Source: Prolixibacteraceae bacterium | Lineage (GTDB): Bacteria; Bacteroidota; Bacteroidia; Bacteroidales; Prolixibacteraceae | Direction: 5' to 3' | Length of the DNA stretch: 39,347 nucleotides | NCBI GenBank assembly: GCA_028282705.1 | Contig: JANQHI010000013.1 | Location: forward strand, 1 to 39,347 | Shown here: positions 1 to 6,369 of the stretch, piece after piece | How the letters are laid out: each line of letters starts with the position of its first letter | Numbering within the stretch: position 1 is the first letter of the stretch | The notes under the pieces: generated by a model | Told to the model about the DNA's origin: nothing | Seen by the model: the letters and a program-made list of their open reading frames with translations, nothing else | The model's database searches: none | Position numbers and translations under genes: made by a program

Positions 1-739
1 GAACCAAAAATCACACTGAAAAAGCTTTCAGAATTTGGATTAACAAAAAAATGAATTTTTACTACTTTTAGCTGGTTCTGAAAAGGGGAAGCTTACAGGA
101 GGATCTGTAGCTTATGGTGAGGAAGTACTTATAAATCCATTTATTTCAAAAGACGAAACACATATCCAATTTGCGGCTGTTAAAAAGAAAATCTTTGATA
201 AGGTATACAATAAAATGATTGTTATTGACAGCTTAGAGACTAATACTGTCAGACAATATGATTTTGGACAGATTGATAAAATTGATTACGAAAAATTACC
301 GTTTAAAATAAAAACAAAAAATCAAGAGGATAATAATTGTTATTACATAAAAACAATAAAGAACTATGTACCGAAAAATAATTTAGAATTTAGTGGTGAA
401 ATCTATTTATTGATAGATAACGATTGTTTTTCTGCAACAGAGACAGTTATACGAGCTTATAAACAATTAGGTATTGGTAAAGTCCTTGGTGCAAACAGTG
501 GTGGAGGATGCTCAGTTGTTCTTCCTCCATGGATTTTTGAACTTCCTAAAAGTCATATTTTGTTTATGTTGGAAGTGGAATTAACTTTTAATGAAGATGG
601 TACTATAAACGAGTTATACGGCACAAAACCAAATATAGAATTGGAAAAATCATATTATCCAACCTCTTTTCCAAATAGTTATTCAAAGACAGACCTAGTT
701 AAAGATAATTGGATAAAAATGATTATAAATGAAAAATAA
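1..739 (+). pseudogene. S41-family (C-terminal processing-like) peptidase, 3' part, frameshifted and cut by the window edge
   Basis: The frame from base 44 to the stop at 737-739 encodes the C-terminal part of an S41 serine peptidase. It has the strand GEIYLLIDNDCFSATET, in which the Ser of FSATE sits at the family's nucleophile position, then a glycine-rich stretch (ANSGGGCS) and the YGTKPNIELE ending typical of the fold. An ATG at 215 would begin inside the domain, so it is not a real start. Upstream, this frame has stops at 17-19 and 41-43, whereas frame 1 reads EPKITLKKLSEFGLTK up to an A7 run at 45-51. Dropping one A joins the two frames into GLTKNEFLLLLAGSEKGK, so a one-base frameshift is likely. 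The gene start lies outside the window. Family assignment is fairly sure. Whether the frameshift is biological or a sequencing error cannot be told. Confidence 0.7.
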
Positions 740-744
740 CAACC

Positions 745-834
745 GGGCACAACATTTTGCATAAGCAATGGCAGGTAAAGTGCTAAATATCAAGGTTTTT
801 AAGCTCCTACCTACCGACAGGGAGGTGCTCAAAC
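745..834 (+). repeat. Intergenic repeat, copy 1 (attC-like look, hairpin at 809-826)
   Basis: This copy begins six bases after the peptidase stop. It shares ACAACATTTTGCATAA, TGGCAGG, ATATCAA and the CTCAAA ending with the copy at 1741-1826. Near its 3' end is a hairpin, ACCTACC-GACA-GGGAGGT at 809-826, with one mismatch. The leading GGGCACAAC resembles the RYYYAAC box of an integron attC site, but I found no matching GTTRRRY box downstream. The repeat is visible directly; the integron link is speculative. Confidence 0.6.
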
Positions 835-924
835 TGTTTAGCGGCTTGGCAGATTCATGTTCTAAATCACCAAACGACACCATAAACGTAACTGGTATAA
901 AAATGCCAATAAATACAATTTTTA

Positions 925-1758
925 ATGAAAATTGAATTAAGATATTTTACAGGAACAGGAAATTCCCTTAAAGTTTTGGAAACATGTAAGTTTATTTTTA
1001 ATGAGTCTGGAAACCATGCTAATATCTCTGAAGTTTCGACAAATGAAACCAATATCCAGGGCTCTGGGTTACTAGGATTTTGCTTCCCTGTTTACGCGTT
1101 TGGTATACCAAGGATATGTTCTAAATACCTTAAAGGAATTAATAAGTTTCAAAAAAAACAGAAAGTATTTATTTTAATTACTGCTGGCTACCTGGATGAA
1201 TCTGGATTTGCGATAAAGGAATGTGAGCGAATCTTAAGCAAAAAGAATTGTGAAATTATATATTCTGGCGTGGTTCAAATGCCTATAAATTGGACAACTT
1301 CACCAAAACCACCCTTCCCTCCTGCAAAAGAAGAAGCAATAAGGATTATCAAAAAAGGGGAAATTAAAACAAAAGAAATTGCTAACGATATTTTGAATGA
1401 GGTAAGAAAATACCATAGCTTCAATTATCCCAAAAGATATTCAAAAACCAGATTTTATTGGGATTATTTAATGTTTAAATATTTAGGCATCCAAAATATG
1501 TGGCGGTGGTTCAATGTATATAATACCTGTAATGGATGCCAACTTTGCGCAAAAATTTGCCCAACAAATAGCATTAGGATGATCGATAAAAAACCTGTAT
1601 GGAGTAAAACCTGCGAACAATGCATGAGGTGTGTAAATTTCTGCCCTAAAGAATCTATCTACCAATCACAAGGAGGGGATACAAAAGGGAAAAATAAATA
1701 CCATGAACCTAGTTTTAAACCAAAACCTAATAACAATAGTGCCCAACATTTTGCATAA
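925..1758 (+). CDS. EFR1-family flavodoxin-ferredoxin fusion protein
   Basis: This 277-residue protein is predicted to be a cytoplasmic electron carrier or oxidoreductase. The N-terminal half is flavodoxin-like: YFTGTGNS at residues 7-14 is the FMN phosphate-binding loop, and FPVYAFGIP is the second conserved flavodoxin-like block of this family. The C-terminal third holds two [4Fe-4S] motifs, at C202, C205, C208, C212 and at C230, C233, C236, C240, both CxxCxxCxxxC and followed by Pro. This layout matches the EFR1 ferrodoxin family; the redox partner is unknown. The last residues, SAQHFA, and the stop codon are supplied by the repeat starting at 1741, so the end of the gene seems set by that element. 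CpG use is higher than in the core genes of the window, which suggests recent arrival. The ATG at 925 is the natural start, since no longer in-frame start fits. Confidence 0.82.
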   Translation: MKIELRYFTGTGNSLKVLETCKFIFNESGNHANISEVSTNETNIQGSGLLGFCFPVYAFGIPRICSKYLKGINKFQKKQKVFILITAGYLDESGFAIKECERILSKKNCEIIYSGVVQMPINWTTSPKPPFPPAKEEAIRIIKKGEIKTKEIANDILNEVRKYHSFNYPKRYSKTRFYWDYLMFKYLGIQNMWRWFNVYNTCNGCQLCAKICPTNSIRMIDKKPVWSKTCEQCMRCVNFCPKESIYQSQGGDTKGKNKYHEPSFKPKPNNNSAQHFA

Positions 1759-1826
1759 ATTTTGGCAGGCAATGTGGTGTATATCAATGTTTGTAACCCT
1801 TGTCTGCCCACAGGCAGGCACTCAAA
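1741..1826 (+). repeat. Intergenic repeat, copy 2 (overlaps the 3' end of the EFR1 gene)
   Basis: Second copy of the element at 745-834, about 1 kb downstream in the same orientation. It begins GCCCAACATTTTGCATAA, which fits the attC RYYYAAC box. In one frame it codes for AQHFA-stop, used by the upstream gene. Its hairpin is TGTCTGCC-CACA-GGCAGGCA at 1801-1820, in the same place and with the same 4-base loop size as in copy 1, but with different stem bases. Confidence 0.6.
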
Positions 1827-2175
1827 TAGCATATCGATTTGACAAAAAAGTGCCACGCTCCCAATAGCTATTGGTACTGCCACTACTCATCCGGTTTACA
1901 GTTAACCAAAATAAAAGTAATACCAACCATATATATGACAAACAAATCGAAATAAGTGGATAAAATCACGATATTCACAAGAAGCTTTATTCTTTTCTTT
2001 GCAATATGTTGTTGCTACCATTGTCAGGCTAGATGGTCTGTTAAAAGCAACAAGCCAAATTGATAATGGGTAAATTTAAATGCTATATAGTTTTAGGTGT
2101 CATTTAAAATTTAATGTTTTATTTGTATAAATATTATTACATTTGCAGGCAATAAAAAATCTGTTTTACAATTTT

Positions 2176-2220
2176 ATGCAAAGAACAACTATTATTTCAT
2201 TTTCGGATATTGTTAAATAG
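2176..2220 (+). CDS. Possible 14-codon leader peptide ahead of a hairpin
   Basis: ATG at 2176 opens a short frame coding MQRTTIISFSDIVK whose TAG stop at 2218-2220 directly abuts the left arm of the hairpin at 2221-2241. A TAnnTTTG-type box (TACATTTG, 2138-2145) lies 30 bases upstream. Short peptide plus immediate terminator-like hairpin is the form of an attenuator, and the Thr-Thr-Ile-Ile run would suit control by those amino acids. However, no amino-acid biosynthesis gene follows; the next gene is an acetyltransferase 260 bases away. A chance frame is quite possible. Confidence 0.15.
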   Translation: MQRTTIISFSDIVK

Positions 2221-2241
2221 ATAGCCTTATTTTAAGGCTAT
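2221..2241 (+). terminator. Perfect 9-bp hairpin, likely terminator
   Basis: ATAGCCTTA-TTT-TAAGGCTAT forms a perfect 9-bp stem with a 3-base loop, followed by the T-rich TTCTATTATCTTTT. It could end transcription from the upstream region or act as an attenuator for the short frame before it. The arms contain few G-C pairs, so it is a weak terminator at best. Confidence 0.45.
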
Positions 2242-2483
2242 TCTATTATCTTTTATTGGAAATTTTTCCAAACAATCTAAACATTTTATTCAATGTTCAA
2301 TCACATGTAATGTGGTTATCGTTAGTAATATACCCAGCGTATGCTTTTTGCCAAGAGGCTAATACTTTTGTATATTAATTTACTATCAGGTATATACATA
2401 GTAAGTATATGCAAGGCAAATAACTTTATTAGCGATACATTACTAAATACTTTTAAAAGTATTAATGAATAAATTTTATCAAA

Positions 2484-3095
2484 ATGAAATTACATATCAG
2501 AAAAACAAATAATACTGAGTTTTATAAAACAGAATACTTAACTAGAGAAACATTCTGGAACTTGTATAATCCTGGATGTACAGAACACCTAATGCTTCAT
2601 AATTTTCGTCAAAGCAATGCTTATGTTGAACAGTTGGATCTTGTAGTTTTACATGAATCCAAAATTATTGGCCATATTATTTCAACAAAAGCAAAAGTTA
2701 TCAATGATGGTAATATCGAGCATGAAATATTACATGTTGGTCCATTTTCTATTGATTTTATGTTCCAAAACAAAAGTATTGGGACACAACTTTTAAATTA
2801 TTCAATTGAAGAAGCTAAAAAGATAGGATTCAATGGAATGATTTTGTTTGGCACCCCAGGATATTATCACCGCTTTGGATTTAAGAATGCCAAAGAATAT
2901 AAAATCACTACAAAAGAAGGGGTTAACTTTGAGCCATTTATGGCTTTAGAACTTAAAAAGAATGGGCTAGCAAACGTGCAAGGAAAGTTTTTTGTTGATA
3001 AATCTGCTAAAGTTAATAAAGATCAACTATGTAAATTTGAAAAACGCTTTCCTGCAAAAGAAAAAAGTAAGCCTCAAATTAAAATTCACATTTAA
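2484..3095 (+). CDS. GNAT-family N-acetyltransferase, YhbS-like
   Basis: This 203-residue cytoplasmic protein probably transfers an acetyl group from acetyl-CoA to an amine, substrate unknown. The GNAT core is visible: beta strands with LVVLHESKIIGHIISTKAKV, then VGPFSIDFMFQNKSIGTQLLNYSIEEAKKIG, where QNKSIG is the acetyl-CoA phosphate-binding loop (Q/RxxGxG/A) with its second Gly replaced by Thr in QNKSIGT. GTPGYYHRFGFKNA is the YhbS-type signature. About 50 residues after the core are Lys-rich and of unclear role. rsgA follows after 11 bases, so the two are probably cotranscribed. The gene stands alone after a long gene-free stretch and may have its own promoter near 2363. Confidence 0.85.
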   Translation: MKLHIRKTNNTEFYKTEYLTRETFWNLYNPGCTEHLMLHNFRQSNAYVEQLDLVVLHESKIIGHIISTKAKVINDGNIEHEILHVGPFSIDFMFQNKSIGTQLLNYSIEEAKKIGFNGMILFGTPGYYHRFGFKNAKEYKITTKEGVNFEPFMALELKKNGLANVQGKFFVDKSAKVNKDQLCKFEKRFPAKEKSKPQIKIHI

Positions 3096-3106
3096 AATTG
3101 CTTAAA

Positions 3107-4174
3107 ATGAATTTAGAAGATTTAGGATACCATAGCATAAAGGATATTATAGATGGCCATCAGGACCTCATTGGTTTCGAATTAGGAAGGGTAATGGCAG
3201 AACATAAGGAACGGTATCTTGTAGGAACAACTAAAGGTGAGATTGAAGCCGAGATTACAGGAAATATGCGTTTTACAGCTACCAGCCGTGAAAATTTCCC
3301 TGCAGTGGGCGATTGGGTTACACTAATAGCCCATGATCCAGATTTTGCTATTATTACCAAAGTACTTCCCAGGTTTGCAATTGTTAAAAGGCAAGCAGTT
3401 GGGCAATATGGAGAAGTTCAAATAATAGGTACTAATATTAACTATGCATTCATCATGCAATCTGTTGATAGGGACTTTAATATTAATAGGTTGGAGAGAT
3501 ACCTTACAATTTGCTATTCATCAAAGGTAAATCCAATAATTGTGTTGACAAAAACAGACCTGATCAGTAGTGAAGAACTTACCCAATTATATGACAAGAT
3601 TAAGAAACGCTTAGAAAATGTTTTGGTTATTGCAATAAGTAACAAAACAAAAAATGGGTACAAGAAATTGCTAGATTCCATTGAAAAGGGAAAAACTTAT
3701 TGCATGCTTGGCTCCTCAGGGGTTGGGAAGTCTACCTTGTTAAATAACTTATCAGGGGAAAGTGTGATGAGGACAGATACCATTAGCCAGTCCACAAATA
3801 AAGGAAGACATATTTCAACACACAGGGAATTGACAGTGCTAAAAAATGGTGGAATCCTTATTGATAACCCAGGAATGAGAGAAGTAGGGATTGTAGGAGG
3901 TACAGCTGGATTGGAAACAACCTATGAAAAAATTGCTGTCCTTTCTCAAAAATGCAAATTCAAGGACTGCTCCCACACTAATGAAACAGGGTGTTCAGTA
4001 ATTGAAGCAGTTGAGGATGGGATGATAGAAAAAAGCTATTATCTAAACTACCTGAAACTGCGAAAAGAAAAAGCCCATTTTGAATCGTCGGTCCAGGAAA
4101 AGCGCAAAAAAGATAAAGAGTTTGGTAAAATGATAAAAAATTTCAAAAAGGATATAAAACGGAATAAATTATAA
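3107..4174 (+). CDS. rsgA: Ribosome small subunit-dependent GTPase A
   Basis: RsgA (YjeQ/YloQ) is a circularly permuted GTPase that helps late maturation of the 30S subunit. The order of motifs shows the permutation: an N-terminal OB fold (about residues 30-100), then G4 TKTD at 148-151, then the P-loop GSSGVGKST at 202-210, then G3 DNPG from 253. The C-terminal zinc finger has C283, C288, H290 and C296. Length (355 residues) and motif spacing are normal for the YloQ-type. A TTG nine bases upstream could extend the protein by three residues, but the ATG at 3107 giving MNLEDLGY is the usual start for this family. It follows the GNAT gene closely. Confidence 0.95.
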   Translation: MNLEDLGYHSIKDIIDGHQDLIGFELGRVMAEHKERYLVGTTKGEIEAEITGNMRFTATSRENFPAVGDWVTLIAHDPDFAIITKVLPRFAIVKRQAVGQYGEVQIIGTNINYAFIMQSVDRDFNINRLERYLTICYSSKVNPIIVLTKTDLISSEELTQLYDKIKKRLENVLVIAISNKTKNGYKKLLDSIEKGKTYCMLGSSGVGKSTLLNNLSGESVMRTDTISQSTNKGRHISTHRELTVLKNGGILIDNPGMREVGIVGGTAGLETTYEKIAVLSQKCKFKDCSHTNETGCSVIEAVEDGMIEKSYYLNYLKLRKEKAHFESSVQEKRKKDKEFGKMIKNFKKDIKRNKL

Positions 4175-4481
4175 GCAAAAAATTTGTAATATGCCATGTG
4201 GGAAATAGGAGCAGTTTATTCTATTGATTCTTTTCATTAAATTTTAGGAGTTAAAGAAATTGCTTTGAAAACCTACATGGCATATATAATCATATGCAGC
4301 AGTAAATATTGAGAACTATGCAGCAATAAAAAACTACTTGCATTAACATGCCACAAATCCTGCAACAGAGTTCATATGTATTGCATCAGTATTGGAGGCA
4401 ACCATGGTTAACAAGTACTCATGCCAACTAGTAACCTGCTGGTATAATTCAGCTTAAAGGAAACATTTTATTGAAACAAAA
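4175..4481. other. Gene-free stretch, 307 bases, built around a long inverted repeat
   Basis: No gene is seen. The first third is occupied by the inverted repeat at 4189-4285. After it come two near-copies of an ATGCAGCA motif (ATGCAGCAGTAAAT and ATGCAGCAATAAAA) and otherwise featureless AT-rich sequence up to the oxidoreductase start. I counted no CpG in this stretch. Confidence 0.55.
4189..4285. repeat. 14-bp inverted repeat enclosing about 69 bases
   Basis: ATATGCCATGTGGG (4189-4202) pairs with CCTACATGGCATAT (4272-4285), with a single G-T wobble. The ends of the 97-base unit are thus inverted as in a small non-autonomous mobile element, or the transcript could fold into a long-stem RNA just after rsgA. 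No target-site duplication was obvious. I know of no family to assign it to. Confidence 0.5.
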
Positions 4482-5465
4482 ATGAAAGCTATCGCCTACA
4501 CAAAATATGGAACTCCTGAGACACTTCAGCTTAAAGAAATAAAAACACCCACACCTAAAGAAAATGAGGTACTGATAAAAACCCATGCTGCCTCAATTAA
4601 TTCATGGGACTGGGATAAACTTATTGGTAAATCCATTTTTGTGAAGTTAGAAGGGCCATTAATACCAAAGCATAAAATACTTGGTGCAGATATGGCCGGA
4701 AAAGTTGAAGCAGTAGGAAGCAAGGTAAAAAAGTTCCAGCCTGGCGATGAGGTGTATGGCGACTTATGCGAAAATGGCTGGAGCACTTTTGCTGAATATG
4801 TTTGTGCCCCTGAAGATTCATTAACAATAAAACCTGCATGGTTAACATTTGAACAAGCTGCTACTATTCCCCAGGCAGGAGTGCTTGCTATCCAAGGGCT
4901 TGAACAAAAAACCATCACTCCTGGGCTAAAGGTGCTGATAAATGGTGCAGGTGGTGGTGTTGGCACTTTTGCAGTCCAGGTTGCCAAATTACATGGCGCT
5001 GAAGTAACAGCAGTTGATAGTAAACACAAATTGGATAAAATGCTCGAACTGGGTGCTGACCATGTTATTGATTACATCAAAGAAGATTATACCCAAACTG
5101 GCAATAAATATGATTTGATTGTTGATGTTATAGCTAAACGCTCACCTTCTGATTATAAAATGGCTTTAAACCCTGGTGGTATTTTTGGTGCGATTGGAGG
5201 TTCCCCTTCAACAATAGTAAAAATCCTGGCTCATGATACATGGGCTAAAATGGCTGGGAAAAAAATTTGTGAAGAAGAAAAGAAACACATAAGGCTTGTT
5301 ATACACAAGCCAAACCAGGGTTTGCATACCTTAGCGGGCCTCATTAAAACAGGAAAAATAAAACCTATTATTGACAAATGCTTCCCATTGGATGAAACTG
5401 GTGAAGCTTTCCACTATTTTGGCAAAGGGTTATTTATAGGGAAAATAGTTATAACCATGTTATAA
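4482..5465 (+). CDS. Zinc-free MDR oxidoreductase (quinone oxidoreductase-like), copy A
   Basis: This 327-residue cytoplasmic enzyme belongs to the medium-chain dehydrogenase/reductase superfamily. It should use NADPH or NADH to reduce quinones or activated double bonds, though the substrate cannot be read from the sequence. The N-terminal GroES-like domain has ILGADMAGKVEAVGSKVKKFQPGDEVYG. The nucleotide-binding loop NGAGGGVGTFAVQVAK starts at residue 154. No structural zinc cysteine cluster is present, consistent with the QOR group. It resembles copy B at 6370-7371 along its whole length, including the KYGxPexLxLKE opening and the YDLIVDV/YDIIFDI strand. The two copies flank the XRE/membrane-protein pair, which suggests an old duplication. 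It probably has its own promoter, being separated from its neighbours by 307 and 192 bases. Confidence 0.88.
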   Translation: MKAIAYTKYGTPETLQLKEIKTPTPKENEVLIKTHAASINSWDWDKLIGKSIFVKLEGPLIPKHKILGADMAGKVEAVGSKVKKFQPGDEVYGDLCENGWSTFAEYVCAPEDSLTIKPAWLTFEQAATIPQAGVLAIQGLEQKTITPGLKVLINGAGGGVGTFAVQVAKLHGAEVTAVDSKHKLDKMLELGADHVIDYIKEDYTQTGNKYDLIVDVIAKRSPSDYKMALNPGGIFGAIGGSPSTIVKILAHDTWAKMAGKKICEEEKKHIRLVIHKPNQGLHTLAGLIKTGKIKPIIDKCFPLDETGEAFHYFGKGLFIGKIVITML

Positions 5466-5576
5466 TTTGCAAGTAATTATCCTTAAACCAATAGGAAAAT
5501 AAAGCGTTCCAACATTTTCTAAACCTCAGGTTTTATATCACTCTATTCGTCTGAAATATAAAAAATGAAAATTTTT

Positions 5577-5596
5577 ATGTAAAATATTTTTTACAT
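5577..5596. promoter_or_regulatory. Palindromic operator candidate, TGTAAAA-N4-TTTTACA type
   Basis: ATGTAAAATATTTTTTACAT has perfect 8-base arms around a 4-base centre. Its right arm overlaps the likely -33 element of the promoter for the membrane protein/XRE pair, so a bound dimer would block transcription. Both this site and the palindrome ahead of the second XRE gene (37807-37824) contain TGTAAA and TTTACA half-sites. I infer autoregulation by the XRE protein encoded at 6106. Confidence 0.5.
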
Positions 5597-5619
5597 TAAG
5601 TAAAATTTATATAACTTTG
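5589..5619 (+). promoter_or_regulatory. Bacteroidota-type promoter
   Basis: TAACTTTG at 5612-5619 matches the TAnnTTTG -7 consensus exactly. TTTA at 5590-5593, 18 bases upstream, may serve as the -33 element (consensus TTTG). Transcription would begin near 5626, about 32 bases before the start codon at 5658. Confidence 0.5.
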
Positions 5620-5657
5620 CGTAAAAATTATATTACAAATTGTTAAATTATTAAGTC

Positions 5658-6104
5658 ATGTCATATCAAGAAAAAGAAAACATCATTAACATTTTTAGCT
5701 CATTGCTCATCACAACCATTTATGCCCTTATAATATATCAAAAGCATTTAAATGGGCAATTTGACCTAACAGAAGACTTTGCCACATGGGGAGTTATCTT
5801 CCTTATATTCATTGGCGTTTCTATCGTTGCAAGAATTATCATCTACATTATCTTCCACATTATTAACACCATTGCACTTCAGAAAGAAGAAGAAGCAGTA
5901 TCTGATGAAAGAGACAAACTCATCAAGTTAAAAGCTACAAGGAATTCATACCATGTATATACTGCAGGTTTCACATTGGCCATTATTGCCCTTGCAATTG
6001 GGATGCCCATATATTGGATATTTATTGCCTTTGTAATTTGTGGAGTCCTTTCTGAAATTGTAGACAATGTTTCTCAAATCTATTACAACCGCAAAGGGAT
6101 TTAA
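5658..6104 (+). CDS. Four-helix membrane protein with a DER motif (DUF2178-like), paired with XRE regulator
   Basis: A 148-residue inner-membrane protein. Hydrophobic segments lie at about residues 10-27, 44-72, 101-118 and 119-137, and the middle loop is charged: KEEEAVSDERDKLIKLKATR. A DER followed by a KAxR-like stretch is characteristic of DUF2178-type proteins, which often sit next to a short XRE regulator. Here the XRE gene begins one base after this stop codon. The same pairing, with a weakly similar DER-containing membrane protein and reversed gene order, recurs at 37107-37791. Its biochemical role is unknown. Membrane topology and gene pairing are clear; the DUF assignment is from memory of the motif. 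Confidence 0.7.
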   Translation: MSYQEKENIINIFSSLLITTIYALIIYQKHLNGQFDLTEDFATWGVIFLIFIGVSIVARIIIYIIFHIINTIALQKEEEAVSDERDKLIKLKATRNSYHVYTAGFTLAIIALAIGMPIYWIFIAFVICGVLSEIVDNVSQIYYNRKGI

Positions 6105-6105
6105 G

Positions 6106-6327
6106 ATGGGAAAAAGTTACATACAAAACAACATTAGGAGGCTACGTTTTAATGCTGACGAAATGACCCAGCAAGAACTAGCTGATAAAGTGGGGGCAAC
6201 CAGGCAAACCATTGCTGCCATTGAAAAAAGGAAATATTCACCCTCCCTTGAGCTTGCGTTTAAAATAGCCCAAGCTTTCAATACACCTATTGGAGATGTG
6301 TTCACCTATGAGCCTACTGCTGAGTAA
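6106..6327 (+). CDS. Short XRE-family HTH regulator
   Basis: A 73-residue DNA-binding protein that is essentially one lambda-repressor-type HTH domain. QQELADKVGATRQTIAAIEKRKYSPSLELAFKIAQAFNTPIGDVF is the classic short-XRE pattern seen beside small membrane proteins. I chose the ATG at 6106, one base after the preceding stop, because a longer in-frame start at 6067 would run into the membrane-protein gene and add residues unlike the family. It likely represses its own operon through the palindrome at 5577-5596. The next gene starts 42 bases downstream with no terminator in between, so the regulator may also control the oxidoreductase, acetyltransferase and following genes. Confidence 0.87.
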   Translation: MGKSYIQNNIRRLRFNADEMTQQELADKVGATRQTIAAIEKRKYSPSLELAFKIAQAFNTPIGDVFTYEPTAE

Positions 6328-6369
6328 AAATTTAAACAATGTCTGAGAAGCCAAAAAATAATTAAACAA

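Larger units (their letters stand above)
1759..2483. other. Gene-free stretch, 725 bases
   Basis: No credible gene longer than a short peptide is visible. The stretch holds the end of the repeat, a perfect 14-base palindrome CCAATAGCTATTGG at 1861-1874, a TACATTTG box at 2138-2145, a strong hairpin at 2221-2241 and a near-palindrome TTGGAAATTTTTCCAA at about 2254-2269. A TACTTTTG box at 2363-2370 could be the -7 element for the acetyltransferase at 2484, but its nearest TTTG is only 12 bases upstream, shorter than the usual 19 or so. The rest is AT-rich and unremarkable. Confidence 0.6.

Noticed and set aside
695-1883. Two similar short (-) frames at 695-883 and 1659-1883 as a protein family
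   Set aside because: Their likeness (TLPAIAYAKCCARLL / TLPAKIYAKCWALLL) comes from the DNA repeat at 745-834 and 1741-1826; neither has a plausible start context.
4526-5029. A 167-codon open frame on (-) inside the first MDR gene
   Set aside because: The (+) strand encodes a complete oxidoreductase with conserved motifs; the antisense product is Ser/Thr/Pro-rich and unlike a real protein.
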